Positions 54,564 through 63,928 are shown, counted from the first letter of the stretch. The stretch: DNA of 64,000 nucleotides from JABDMH01 sp964428345 (GCA_964428345.1 CAYRYD010000025.1:18304-82303); one strand, 5' to 3'. The notes: generated from the sequence alone by a model not told the origin. Program-made: numbers and translations.

Positions 54564-55895
54564 TTCAACGGATGTCTTCCCGGTCTTGAGGTGACTGAGG
54601 CCTGCCAGCGTAAAGAACAGATAGAAGGCAACTCCTACCGAGGTCTCAAAGGTATTTTCGACCATGATGGATATCAGAACGATCAGATATTGCGATGCAA
54701 AAAGGGAATTCCTGTAAGCTCCACCGTGCAACAGGGGGATTAGCAGGGCAGCGATGAACAGCACCAGGCCAACGAGCCCGCTGCCCGCAAATACCGACAC
54801 CAATTGATTGTGCGGCATGATAAAGGTGTCTTTATCATAATGGTCATAGAAGTAATCCCGCATTGCCTGGCGCAAATCTCCAACTCCCTTTCCCAGCCAG
54901 GGACTTTCACCACCAATCGCCAGTCCGGCCCGGATGGAAAGGATCCTTTCCGCATCCGAGTAGGCGTTCCATTCCTGTTTCCGGTATTTAGTGACATCTT
55001 CGTAGGTATAAGTGATCCGTTTCTGAAAACTGGGTATTGATAAGTAAGCAAATACCGGGAGGGCGCTGACCAGGACCAGCAAGGCGATTGCAGTGACCGG
55101 CTTGCGCACCTGTCGAAGATACCGGATAATGAAATACAGGCTTACTGCATAGAACGCCACCAGGCCGCTTCTCACGGCCAGGATGTGTAAAAATAAGACC
55201 AGGTAGATCGCAGTAAATACAAACCATCGGCCTGGTATCAACCCGTTTGTTTTGCTCTTCCACAGAAAAAAGGAGCTGAAGATACCCAAAGTAATAAGCA
55301 GACTGTAACGGATATGACTGATGGGAGTTTTCACCGGCTGGCCCTGACTTATAGCCTGAATGACCTGGTCATAGTGAAGGATCATATCTGTTAAGATTGG
55401 AAGGGTACTCAAGGTGACAATGATTACAAAAAGGCCATGGATGCGCAGGTAGTTTTGCCGGGTTATCACCGGTATCAGATAAAATGCCACTGGAAGGAGC
55501 AGGAAGGGAATTTTGATCCGGACACGTGATAACCAGTAATTGGTGTCATCTGAATACAAACCACCATACAAAACCAGAAAGAAATGCAGGCTGATCACCC
55601 ACCATTCCGGTTGTTGAAGGAGGTTTCCAATCTTTGGCAGGAAATCTTTCCGTAACCTCAGTCTGAACGGATGGGTCTCCAACGCAAACAGGGCCGGAAT
55701 TGCAAATAGAAACATGACCACCGATAAAGTATAGACCGAATAGATCAGGGAAACAAAAAACAAAAACGACAGCGTAAGAACGAAATAGTCGTGACCTGAA
55801 AGAAGCCTTGTGCTCTTGGGTTCAGGGTTGTGGTTCGTGCCGTCAGTCTTTCGCTGTATGTTGGCTAAAAGGTTGCTGAAAAACCCTGTGCGCAT
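54549..55895 (-). CDS. O-antigen ligase family (Wzy_C) membrane protein
   Basis: 448 residues with about 11 hydrophobic helices and a large periplasmic loop between residues about 290 and 360. The loop carries KYRKQEWNAYSDAERILSIR and ends in FIMPHNQLVSVFAGSGLVGL, the HN motif of ligases and polymerases. Such proteins transfer O-antigen to lipid A-core (WaaL) or polymerise it (Wzy); the sequence alone does not decide between the two. No other glycan genes are adjacent. Confidence 0.85.
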   Translation of the reverse strand: MRTGFFSNLLANIQRKTDGTNHNPEPKSTRLLSGHDYFVLTLSFLFFVSLIYSVYTLSVVMFLFAIPALFALETHPFRLRLRKDFLPKIGNLLQQPEWWVISLHFFLVLYGGLYSDDTNYWLSRVRIKIPFLLLPVAFYLIPVITRQNYLRIHGLFVIIVTLSTLPILTDMILHYDQVIQAISQGQPVKTPISHIRYSLLITLGIFSSFFLWKSKTNGLIPGRWFVFTAIYLVLFLHILAVRSGLVAFYAVSLYFIIRYLRQVRKPVTAIALLVLVSALPVFAYLSIPSFQKRITYTYEDVTKYRKQEWNAYSDAERILSIRAGLAIGGESPWLGKGVGDLRQAMRDYFYDHYDKDTFIMPHNQLVSVFAGSGLVGLVLFIAALLIPLLHGGAYRNSLFASQYLIVLISIMVENTFETSVGVAFYLFFTLAGLSHLKTGKTSVESLHK

Positions 55896-56003
55896 CGTTC
55901 TCTTTTTTTGTTCGTGTACTTTAGGGGCTAACCATTCAACCGGGATTATACCTGATGCCTTCCTTCAGGAGGTTAGGAGGTGAGTGTCACCAGCACCAAC
56001 CGG

Positions 56004-56019
56004 TTCAACAATTCAACGA
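56004..56019. repeat. Second copy of TTCAACAATTCAACGA
   Basis: Exact copy of 43964-43979, again just behind the end of a minus-strand gene and followed by a degenerate AATAATTAAAC tail. Confidence 0.6.
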
Positions 56020-56043
56020 GTGAATAATTAAACCAGCATCCTC

Positions 56044-57411
56044 CTAGACTGTCGCCGGGTCAGGATGTCGCCAGGGATCGCGGTAGGGTCTTTCCAGCAA
56101 TTTGGTGGCTTCCGGATCTTTGACAACGTTCCTGGTCTTGTGATCATAAACGAGGGGTCGTCCCAGGTCGCAGGAGAGATTGGCCAGAATGCAACTTGCG
56201 GTCGAAATGTGTCCCTGCTCGATGTCTGCCACCGGACGGGTTCCGTGATCGATGGCGTCTACGAAATCGAGCATGTGGTTACGCATGGCTGAGGCAGCAA
56301 ACATTTCAATCCCTTCCTCTGTCAGGTCTTCCGGGTATTTTTCGCTTTCGTTGACCCAATCCATAGACATAGCCGGTTCCTTGGCGCCGGTCGGGAAATA
56401 CTCATATTTCCGGACACTGGCCTTCAGAGTACCTTTCTCGCCATAAATGATGTACGCCCAGGGATATTCCGGGTCAGGAGCATTACCCCAGCTGCGGTGA
56501 TTCCAGATGCAGTTCAGATCGTCATACTCAAAGACGGCATGCTGGGTGTCGGTGGTGTTGGCCAACGATTCCTTCTGAACATAAATACCGCCACTTGAGT
56601 AGATCTTTTTGGGCCAGCCCAAATCCAGCATCCACCGGGTGGCGTCAAACATGTGGACACACATGTCACCCACGATTCCATTACCGTATTCCATAAATGC
56701 CCGCCATCTCCGGTGCACTGATCCGTTGTAGGGACGAAGGGGAGCTGGTCCGGTCCACATCTCATAATCCAGATGTTCGGGCACCGGTTGCGGATCCCGG
56801 GTGATGTTGCCCCGCATATGATAGTAGCAACACATTTCTACATGAGATACTTTGCCTAACAGACCTTCGTCTACAATCTTTCTTTTGGCTTCCACCAGGT
56901 GGGGAGTACTGCGTCTTTGGGTTCCGATCTGAACGACTTTTCGATATTTTCGGGCGGCGGCTAATATGGCTTCACCTTCGCTGACATCGACACTGATCGG
57001 TTTTTGGAGAAACACGTGGGCTCCCGACTTGATCGCCTCAATGGCCTGCAGGGCATGCCAGTGATCGGGGGTGCCGATCAATACAATATCCAGCTCCTGC
57101 TCAGCCAGCATTTTCCGGTAGTCGCCGTATTTTTTTGGCACATTCCCTGATTTCTGCCTTTTACTGACCAGATCAGCAGCCTTATCCAGCATTTGACGGT
57201 CGACATCACAGAGGGCGACCACCTCGACATTGGCCACCTGAATAAGCCGGAAAAGATCACTTTTACCGTACCAGCCGGCACCGATCAGACCGACTTTCCG
57301 GACGTTATCATTAAACAAGGTATCCAGTCCCCTCTGACCCAAAGCGGAAAGGGCCATGAAGGCACTGCTGCTTTTCAAAAAGTTGCGGCGATTAATGTTG
57401 AATTGATGCAT
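56044..57411 (-). CDS. Tat-exported Gfo/Idh/MocA family oxidoreductase
   Basis: 455 residues. A Tat signal (NRRNFLKSSSAFMALSALG) leads to an NAD(P)-binding domain (KVGLIGAGWYGKSDLFRL, then VALCDVD) and the catalytic FLQKPISVD. The C-terminal domain contains MCCYYHMRGNITRD and VGDMCVHMFDATRWMLDLGW, typical of the exported family branch whose members keep NAD(H) tightly bound and act on sugars in the periplasm. Its relative at 1263 is cytosolic. Neighbour genes give no hint of the substrate. Confidence 0.88.
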   Translation of the reverse strand: MHQFNINRRNFLKSSSAFMALSALGQRGLDTLFNDNVRKVGLIGAGWYGKSDLFRLIQVANVEVVALCDVDRQMLDKAADLVSKRQKSGNVPKKYGDYRKMLAEQELDIVLIGTPDHWHALQAIEAIKSGAHVFLQKPISVDVSEGEAILAAARKYRKVVQIGTQRRSTPHLVEAKRKIVDEGLLGKVSHVEMCCYYHMRGNITRDPQPVPEHLDYEMWTGPAPLRPYNGSVHRRWRAFMEYGNGIVGDMCVHMFDATRWMLDLGWPKKIYSSGGIYVQKESLANTTDTQHAVFEYDDLNCIWNHRSWGNAPDPEYPWAYIIYGEKGTLKASVRKYEYFPTGAKEPAMSMDWVNESEKYPEDLTEEGIEMFAASAMRNHMLDFVDAIDHGTRPVADIEQGHISTASCILANLSCDLGRPLVYDHKTRNVVKDPEATKLLERPYRDPWRHPDPATV

Positions 57412-57483
57412 GATAGAACGGTTAAATCGTCATTTAAGCATAAAATTATACCTTTATCGCTCATTTTTTAACAGCTTACCCCT

Positions 57484-58518
57484 ATGAGTTTAGGGCATTT
57501 TGAAAAAGTACGGCAGATCATCGCTGAAATTGAAGCTCAGAATCCCTCATCGGCGGCTGAGTTGGAGCAATTCAGGCTGCGTTACCTCGGTGCCAAAAAC
57601 AGCATCAAGCCTTTGTTTGCGATGATGAAAGATGTCACACCGGAACAAAGGAAGGAATTCGGACTTTTACTCAACGAAGCAAAACAAAAAGCCGAAAAAA
57701 AATTTGAGATCGCCCAGGATGCCCTGAAGCATCAACAAGCCAGGGTGGAACCGGATTTTGACCTCACTGCTCCCGGCTACCCTTTACCCCTTGGGTCCCG
57801 GCATCCGGTGTCCATTGTGCTCAATCAGATCGTCAAAATCTTCCGGAAGATCGGGTTTACGGTAGTACAGAATCGTGAAATTGAGGATGAATGGCACAAT
57901 TTTACCGCCCTGAATACTCCTGACGATCATCCGGCCCGGGATATGACCGATACTTATTATCTGAAAAACGACCTGACCCGGATGCTGAGATCGCAGACGT
58001 CAACGGTGCAGGTTCACGTCATGGAATCTCAAAAGCCACCGATCCGGATTATTTCACCCGGCCGGGTCTACCGCAATGAAACCATTTCTGCCCGTTCACA
58101 CGCCCAGTTTCACCAGATAGAAGGACTTTATATCGATAAGAATGTATCGTTTGCTGATATGAAGCAGGTCATCGTGTATTATGCCCGGGAATTATATGGT
58201 GCTGATGTCAAGATCCGACTTAGACCGTCGTATTTTCCATTCACCGAGCCCAGTGCAGAAGTCGATGTTTATTGGGGTCTCCAATCGGAAGATGATTATC
58301 GCATGACCAAGGGAACGGGATGGTTGGAGATCCTGGGTTGTGGAATGGTTGATCCCAGCGTTTTGGAGATGTGCGGTATTGATCCGGAAGTCTATACCGG
58401 TTTTGCATTTGGAATGGGTATTGAACGGCAGGCGATGCGTAAGTATCAGATCAACGACATCCGGATGTTTTTTGAAAACGATGTGCGGTTTCTCCGGCAA
58501 TTTTCCGGTGCATATTAA
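57484..58518 (+). CDS. pheS: Phenylalanyl-tRNA synthetase alpha subunit
   Basis: 344 residues. N-terminal coiled coil (1-90), then the class II core with GSRHPVSIVLNQIVKIFRKI, motif 2 (HAQFHQIEGLYIDKNVSF) and motif 3 (GFAFGMGIERQAMRKYQIND). The beta subunit gene pheT is not in this window. Likely first gene of the pheS-hisS-gatA run (21-base and 0-base gaps). Confidence 0.97.
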   Translation: MSLGHFEKVRQIIAEIEAQNPSSAAELEQFRLRYLGAKNSIKPLFAMMKDVTPEQRKEFGLLLNEAKQKAEKKFEIAQDALKHQQARVEPDFDLTAPGYPLPLGSRHPVSIVLNQIVKIFRKIGFTVVQNREIEDEWHNFTALNTPDDHPARDMTDTYYLKNDLTRMLRSQTSTVQVHVMESQKPPIRIISPGRVYRNETISARSHAQFHQIEGLYIDKNVSFADMKQVIVYYARELYGADVKIRLRPSYFPFTEPSAEVDVYWGLQSEDDYRMTKGTGWLEILGCGMVDPSVLEMCGIDPEVYTGFAFGMGIERQAMRKYQINDIRMFFENDVRFLRQFSGAY

Positions 58519-58539
58519 ATCATATTTTCACAGTCATTT

Positions 58540-59886
58540 ATGAAACCTAGTATCCCAAAGGGTACCCGCGATTATTCGCCACAACAGGTCTACCGGCAAA
58601 ATTTCATTTTTAGTACCATCCGGAGTGTTTTCGAGAAATACGGCTATCAGCCTATCGAAACGCCGGTCATGGAAAACCTCGATACCCTGTTGGGAAAATA
58701 CGGAGATGAAGGTGATAAGTTACTGTTCAAGATCCTGAATAACGGAGATTTTCTGGCAAAGGCGGATGAAGACGCACTCAAAAAACGGGATAGTAATCGA
58801 CTGGTCGGATCGATTTCAAAAAGAGGGCTCCGCTACGATCTGACCGTGCCATTCGCCCGGTATGTCGTGATGCATCAGCACGAACTTCAGTTTCCCTTTA
58901 AACGATACCAGATCCAACCGGTATGGAGGGCAGACCGGCCACAGAAAGGTCGGTACCAGGAGTTTTATCAGTGCGATGCCGATGCCATCGGTTCGGATTC
59001 ACTCATGTTTGAAGCCGAGTATATACTGATGATCGATGAAGTTTTTAGCCGACTGGGTCTGGAAGTCGATATCAGGATCAACAGCCGAAAGATATTGGAA
59101 GGAATTGCCGGTGCAACGGGGATACCCGATAAGATGAATGCCATGACCATCGCTGTCGACAAACTGGACAAAATAGGATGGGAAGGAGTAGCTGCTGAAC
59201 TGCTCCGGGCTGGGATTCCGGAAGAAAAAATTGAGCGCTTGAAGCAGCTTTATGCCACCACCGACCTGATCAAAATGGGAGAAAGGTTGAAAGATTCGAC
59301 TGAAGGAAGTAAGGGCGTACACGAATTGCAGGAGGTACTCGATTATTTGAGTGGCATTGCCCTGCGACAACAACTGACCTTTGATCCGACATTGGCCAGG
59401 GGACTCAGTTATTATACCGGATGTATATTTGAAGTCAAGTCCAGGGAGGTGCAGATTGGCAGCATCCTCGGTGGAGGTCGATACGCCAACCTGACCGGTG
59501 TTTTCGGTCTGCCGGGAGTTTCGGGAGTGGGCATCTCCTTTGGAGTGGCCCGGATATTTGATGTGATGCAGGAGCTCAACCGATTTCCCCAAGACATTGA
59601 TCAGCCCATTCAGTTGATGCTTTGTGCCCTGGATGCATCCTGCCATAAATGGGCATTCAAGCTGCTCCAGCAATTGCATCAACACGACATTTCCGCCCAC
59701 CTCTATCCGGAACCAGCCAAACTCAAAAAGCAAATGAAGTATGCCCATGACACTGGTGCGCCTTTTGTGCTCCTGGTGGGTAGCGAAGAGATGAACCAAC
59801 GGAAGTACACATTGAGGGAGATGGTTAGCGGTGATCAGTGGATTATGTCCATAGAAGAAGTCATTGAAAAACTCAAAGTGCTCTAG
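58540..59886 (+). CDS. hisS: Histidyl-tRNA synthetase
   Basis: 448 residues. Class II core: PKGTRDYSPQQVYRQNFIF, motif 2 (YQIQPVWRADRPQKGRYQEF), the His-specific LARGLSYYTGCIFEV and motif 3 (GGGRYANLTGVFGLPGVSGV); C-terminal anticodon-binding domain from about residue 350. Charges tRNA-His. The gatA start follows its stop without a gap. Confidence 0.97.
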   Translation: MKPSIPKGTRDYSPQQVYRQNFIFSTIRSVFEKYGYQPIETPVMENLDTLLGKYGDEGDKLLFKILNNGDFLAKADEDALKKRDSNRLVGSISKRGLRYDLTVPFARYVVMHQHELQFPFKRYQIQPVWRADRPQKGRYQEFYQCDADAIGSDSLMFEAEYILMIDEVFSRLGLEVDIRINSRKILEGIAGATGIPDKMNAMTIAVDKLDKIGWEGVAAELLRAGIPEEKIERLKQLYATTDLIKMGERLKDSTEGSKGVHELQEVLDYLSGIALRQQLTFDPTLARGLSYYTGCIFEVKSREVQIGSILGGGRYANLTGVFGLPGVSGVGISFGVARIFDVMQELNRFPQDIDQPIQLMLCALDASCHKWAFKLLQQLHQHDISAHLYPEPAKLKKQMKYAHDTGAPFVLLVGSEEMNQRKYTLREMVSGDQWIMSIEEVIEKLKVL

Positions 59887-61320
59887 ATGAAGGAAGGAAC
59901 GCCGGGATCACTAAAGGATATTCAGACTGCATTGCGCAACGGGCAGCTTATATGTGAGACCCTGGTCCGATCATACCTCCGGGCGATAGAAGAAAATCAG
60001 GATCTCAATGCCTACATCGAAGTATTCGATGAGGAAGCACTCCTGAGAGCACAAGAACTCGACGGTATTTTTCAACGCCGGGAGAGGCCCATGGGTAAGT
60101 TATGGGGTGCCGTCTTTAGTATCAAGGATGTGATTTCCTACCGCGATCACCATGTTAGCGCCGGTAGCCGGATGTTGCAGGGCTATCGTGCCTTGTTTAA
60201 TGCTACGGCGGTAGAGCGACTCCTCCAGGAAGATGCAATCATCATCGGCAGGGTCAACTGTGATGAATTTGCGATGGGTTCTGACAATGAGACATCGTGG
60301 TACGGACCGGTAAGAAATGCCCTCGATAAAAACCGGATTCCAGGAGGTTCTTCCGGTGGCTCGGCAGTGTCCGTGCAGGCCAATACCTGTCTGATGTCGC
60401 TGGGGTCCGATACCGGAGGGTCAGTCAGACAGCCCGCGTCGTTCTGTGACCTGATCGGCTTTAAACCCAGCTATGGGAGGATCAGCCGGCATGGATTGAT
60501 TGCCTACGGCAGTTCTTTTGACCAGATAGGTGTAATCGGTCGTCATCTGGATGACATTCGCATGGCCTATGCGGTTATGCAGGGTCCGGATGATTTTGAC
60601 GGAACTCTGATCCGTGATCGAAGGAGTGCAGAAGCTGAAAACGACCGCCCATTGAAGCTGGCTTATATCGGAGAGACGTTCGCACATGAGGGCCTGCAGG
60701 AAGAGATAAGGCTTGCCTTCATCCAACAGGTATCGGATCTGCGATCTGCCGGTCATCAGGTGGATGAAGTTTCGTTTGATTTATTGGAATACCTCATTCC
60801 CTGTTATTATGTGCTGACGGCTGCCGAGGCCTCCAGCAATTTGTCCCGCTATGACGGAATCCGGTACGGATACCGGGCCGGACAGGTAAGTCAGCTCAAT
60901 GAAATGTATACCAAAAGCCGTACGGAAGGTTTTGGAATGGAGGTCAAACGGAGAATCCTGCTGGGTACTTTTGTCCTCAGTGTGGGTTATTACGATGCTT
61001 ATTTTGCCAAAGCCCAGAAGATTCGCAGGTTGATCAAAGAACAATTTGATGCCTGGACCGTTCAGTATGACGGTATCCTGATACCCATGACACCGACTAC
61101 TGCCTGGGAAATCGGCTCGGGGAAGACTCCGGTAGAAATTTATCTGGCGGATATCTTTTCGGTCCTGGCCAATCTGGTGGGAGCACCGGCGATCACTGTG
61201 CCACTGGGTCATGATGAGGAAGGTTTACCCTTTGGACTCCAGATTCTAACAGCTACTTACCATGAAGAACGACTTTTTTTTCTGGCAGAACACATGCGAA
61301 ATTACCAACATAGGCGTTAA
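59887..61320 (+). CDS. gatA: Glutamyl-/aspartyl-tRNA amidotransferase subunit A
   Basis: 477 residues of the amidase-signature family. The Ser-cisSer-Lys triad is visible: Lys in GAVFSIKDVISYRDHHVSAG, the two Ser in GSDTGGSVRQPASFCDLIG, with the GGSSGGSAVSV loop before it. It liberates ammonia from glutamine for GatB to amidate misacylated tRNA. gatB and gatC are not adjacent. Other amidases look similar, but length and the motif VNCDEFAMGSDNETSWYGPV fit GatA well. Confidence 0.92.
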   Translation: MKEGTPGSLKDIQTALRNGQLICETLVRSYLRAIEENQDLNAYIEVFDEEALLRAQELDGIFQRRERPMGKLWGAVFSIKDVISYRDHHVSAGSRMLQGYRALFNATAVERLLQEDAIIIGRVNCDEFAMGSDNETSWYGPVRNALDKNRIPGGSSGGSAVSVQANTCLMSLGSDTGGSVRQPASFCDLIGFKPSYGRISRHGLIAYGSSFDQIGVIGRHLDDIRMAYAVMQGPDDFDGTLIRDRRSAEAENDRPLKLAYIGETFAHEGLQEEIRLAFIQQVSDLRSAGHQVDEVSFDLLEYLIPCYYVLTAAEASSNLSRYDGIRYGYRAGQVSQLNEMYTKSRTEGFGMEVKRRILLGTFVLSVGYYDAYFAKAQKIRRLIKEQFDAWTVQYDGILIPMTPTTAWEIGSGKTPVEIYLADIFSVLANLVGAPAITVPLGHDEEGLPFGLQILTATYHEERLFFLAEHMRNYQHRR

Positions 61321-61409
61321 TAACTTGGTTTTTAAAAAAAGTAAAATATCAGTGACATATACCTGTACTTAATTATGTTTACTTTTTGATTTCCTGGTTT
61401 GGAGGGTGA

Positions 61410-61427
61410 TTGGCACGATTTATGCAT
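61410..61427 (+). promoter_or_regulatory. Sigma-54 promoter before the lytic transglycosylase
   Basis: TTGGCACGATTTATGCAT: GG (61412-61413), exactly 10 bases, GC (61424-61425). It matches TGGCACG-N4-TTGCW at all but one position. The predicted start of transcription is near 61437, about 30 bases before the gene. The AT-rich DNA before it could bind an activator. Confidence 0.7.
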
Positions 61428-61466
61428 AATAAAAAAAACTAATGCGTAAATCAATGTAGCTAAGAG

Positions 61467-62738
61467 ATGATAACCTGGAAATCGAAGAAAACCGCAAATT
61501 TTCCCATGATCAACGTACCAGCACTGCTACAGGCATGCTTAATAGTAGTTATATGTCTATTGACCAGTGATCTCCGGGCAAATTTTGTCCTGGATATTAA
61601 TACACTCAAATCATTGAATATCCTGGTAGATATTGGTGATGATGAGCATGTAGCCCGGTATATCGAGGATTTTCTTAAGCATCCGGAGACCACTGAGGAG
61701 TTGCTAAGCAGGGGTAACATTTATTTTCCCCTGATAGAGAAAGAGCTGACCTTACAGGGATTGCCGGAAGCCCTTAAAGTGCTACCCCTGATCGAAAGCC
61801 GGTTTGATCCAATGGCTGTCTCACGGGTCGGTGCTGCTGGCTTGTGGCAGTTTATGATCCCCACGGCCAGGGATCTTGGCCTGAGAATCAACGCGCATCT
61901 GGATGAACGCCGGGATCCGGCCAAAGCCACCCGGGCCGCATTATCGTATCTGCAATATCTCTATTCGAAATACGGAGACTGGACGCTCGCATTTGCCGCT
62001 TACAATTCCGGTCCGGGCACGGTAAACCGGGCCATCCGGTCAGCCGGAGGGAAAACCAGCTTCTCGGCTATCCGGAAGTACCTCCCCCGGGAAACCCAAC
62101 AATATATTCCCAAATATCTGGCCGCTCAGTACATCATCGAGTTTTACCGGGATTTGGGTCTGCGTCCTTCCTATCCTGATCTCGATCTTCAGTGGACTTC
62201 GACTGTACACCTGACCCGGTCTATGTCGATTTCCGCGATTGCCTCTTTGGTGCAGATACCAGCTGAAATGATCAAGGCCCTCAATCCCGGGCTTAATCAG
62301 CAATATGTGCCCCAATTGGCCCTGGGTTACGATCTTGTCCTCCCCAAAAGAGTGATCGCCACCTTTCAGTATTTTCTGGAGACCAGTCAACCAGGTGATC
62401 TGAACTTTGCCTATCGAACCATCGAAATGATGGTTGACAGGAAACAATCGGTTTTTGAACTTGCTGGATCTTTAAAGGTTGACCCGTATTTGCTGAAGGC
62501 CTGGAATCAGCTTCAGGATGATATGCTCGATGCGGGAGACCGGATCATCATTCATGAATTATACGATCCGTCAGCCGTGTTTGTCGAAGAAATCAAACTG
62601 GTGCCATTTATCAAACAACAGGAGGCACTGACTCCGTTACCACCGTCGCTGGATTACCAAAACCTGATTCATGGTTTGATCTTGCGGCAAAAGGAACGAC
62701 GGGAAGAAGAGTTCAACTGGCTTCTCCATCAGATCTAG
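61467..62738 (+). CDS. MltD-like membrane-bound lytic transglycosylase
   Basis: 423 residues. Export signal (start at 61467 or, for a tighter signal, the ATG at 61506: INVPALLQACLIVVICLL). SLT domain at about 100-230 with the catalytic Glu in PLIESRFDPMAVSRVGAAGL, then WQFMIPTARDLGL and AFAAYNSGPGTVNRAI, all typical of family 1 transglycosylases. Two degenerate LysM-like repeats follow (SISAIASLVQIPAEMIKALN; QSVFELAGSLKVDPYLLKAWN). It cuts peptidoglycan glycan strands. Alone behind a sigma-54 promoter, so probably expressed under special conditions. Confidence 0.9.
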   Translation: MITWKSKKTANFPMINVPALLQACLIVVICLLTSDLRANFVLDINTLKSLNILVDIGDDEHVARYIEDFLKHPETTEELLSRGNIYFPLIEKELTLQGLPEALKVLPLIESRFDPMAVSRVGAAGLWQFMIPTARDLGLRINAHLDERRDPAKATRAALSYLQYLYSKYGDWTLAFAAYNSGPGTVNRAIRSAGGKTSFSAIRKYLPRETQQYIPKYLAAQYIIEFYRDLGLRPSYPDLDLQWTSTVHLTRSMSISAIASLVQIPAEMIKALNPGLNQQYVPQLALGYDLVLPKRVIATFQYFLETSQPGDLNFAYRTIEMMVDRKQSVFELAGSLKVDPYLLKAWNQLQDDMLDAGDRIIIHELYDPSAVFVEEIKLVPFIKQQEALTPLPPSLDYQNLIHGLILRQKERREEEFNWLLHQI

Positions 62739-62780
62739 ATGGAACACATTTTAGTCCGAAAAGTTAGCAAAGTACTGCCT

Positions 62781-62801
62781 GGAGCGGCGATTTTAATCGC
62801 C
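62781..62801 (+). repeat. Dispersed palindrome, copy B
   Basis: Core GGCGATT-TT-AATCGCC; 21 bases identical to the reverse complement of 43934-43954, including the flanking GGAGC. It lies 43 bases behind the transglycosylase gene. Confidence 0.7.
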
Positions 62802-62848
62802 AGAGTATAATACCCCGTCATTACCGGAGTGATGGAAACATGGGTGCC

Positions 62849-62866
62849 GGGCGAATAAATTCGCCC
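62849..62866. repeat. Second palindrome, GGGCGAAT-AA-ATTCGCCC
   Basis: A perfect 8-bp palindrome with a 2-base loop. It has the same design (stem, AA/TT loop, stem) as the dispersed copies but a different stem, 48 bases from copy B. Confidence 0.6.
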
Positions 62867-62929
62867 TTCCAGTTGAAGTGTGAAGTCGGTAAGTACCGAT
62901 TCGAAGTTTTATTGGACTACCACAAAGGA

Positions 62930-62983
62930 ATAGGCCCGGGACGAATCCCAGGCCTATCAACCAAACCCTAACCCCATGAACAT
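62930..62983 (+). promoter_or_regulatory. Orphan leader-like hairpin and ATG context
   Basis: ATAGGCC-c-GGG-acgaat-CCC-a-GGCCTAT (62930-62957) is a nearly perfect hairpin, followed by AACCAAACCCTAACCCCATG, which resembles the 5' leader of exported-protein genes in Bacteroidota. The ATG at 62976 opens only a 33-residue frame (62976-63077) with no signal peptide. So the element may have lost its gene, or may encode a leader peptide. Confidence 0.35.
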
Positions 62984-63421
62984 GATTCTTATCGAGCTTC
63001 TACCACTATGGCAGAGTGCTCATTTATATTTTTCCGGAAGATCAATGATGAATCTCCCTTCTAGCAAACTGACTTGATGTTTATGGTGTTCCTCTTCCAC
63101 ATCTTCCTTCGATCTCTCACCATTCGTTGACTATCAACTACTTTTATATTTAGATCGTTTTTATCGCTACCAGGTGCTGCTACCCGGACAAATTATTTTG
63201 CTCATTTTTTTCTATAACGCTAACCCTAACGTTTCCGTTCAAAAATTTATTTTCCGGGTCTATTTTTCATTGCTGCGTTTCAGTAACTTCTTTTAGTTCT
63301 GATCTTCAAATTCGCATTTAATGGTAAAAACGGATTCCTTTTTATTAAGTTCAACATATTGAAAAATAGCATGTTAATAATTTCTTAAGATATTTTGGGC
63401 TTCGTTTTCTTCTTGGTTTTT

Positions 63422-63844
63422 TCAATCCTGCAATGGAGGTTGCCTGGGAGGTATGACCCGCAGTACTCCACGCATGATCAGCGCATGCCCGGGGAACGTA
63501 CAAACGTAAGCATAGTCGCCGGGATTTTCCGGAGCGGTGAAATAAATGACATCCGAACTGTTTGGCGGTAGAAGATTGGTATGGTATAAGACCAGGTCGG
63601 ATTCGGGTATATATCCCTTCTCCTGGCCTTGTAAACCGAGGTCAATGGCCAGTTGTGCCACCTGATCGATACTCCCGGGGGATACAATCACCAGATTATG
63701 CATCATGTCATCTGGGTTGTTAAAAACCCATTTGATCTTCGAGCCGGCTTCGATGACAATCTCCCGGGTATCAAACTGCATGCCTGGCAGTGTCCCGACC
63801 GTGACCGTTTGATCCTTGGACCCGTAACCCCTGATTGTATCGTT
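63422..63844 (-). pseudogene. C-terminal cupredoxin domain of a truncated large protein
   Basis: The first ATG (63781) lies inside the fold: in-frame protein-like sequence continues upstream (RGYGSKDQTVTVGTLPG) to a stop at 63845-63847, without start codon or signal peptide. The domain matches the plastocyanin/azurin-like C-terminal domain of large exported Bacteroidota/planctomycete proteins. All copper ligands are visible: His in PDDMMHNLVIVSPGS, and Cys, His and Met in YVCTFPGHALIMRGV. About 140 codons remain of what is usually a protein of many hundreds. It could still be expressed from 63781 as a small cytosolic copper protein, but this is unlikely. Confidence 0.65.
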
Positions 63845-63928
63845 TTAAAATGTGACTCTTGAGGTTTAAGCCTTAGAGCTACTGCGTAAAGTCTTTCTCT
63901 GCGCCCCCATCCCACCGATCAGCGGGAA

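Larger units (their letters stand above)
62739..63421. other. Gene-free stretch with palindromes and a leader-like element
   Basis: No gene is supported over these 683 bases. The left half holds two palindromes (62781-62801 and 62849-62866) and the hairpin at 62930-62957. The right half (63080-63421) is AT-rich, with no clear signal and several 'CTAACCCTAAC'-like words near 63219-63231. A 33-codon ORF (62976-63077) is discussed with the leader. Confidence 0.5.
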
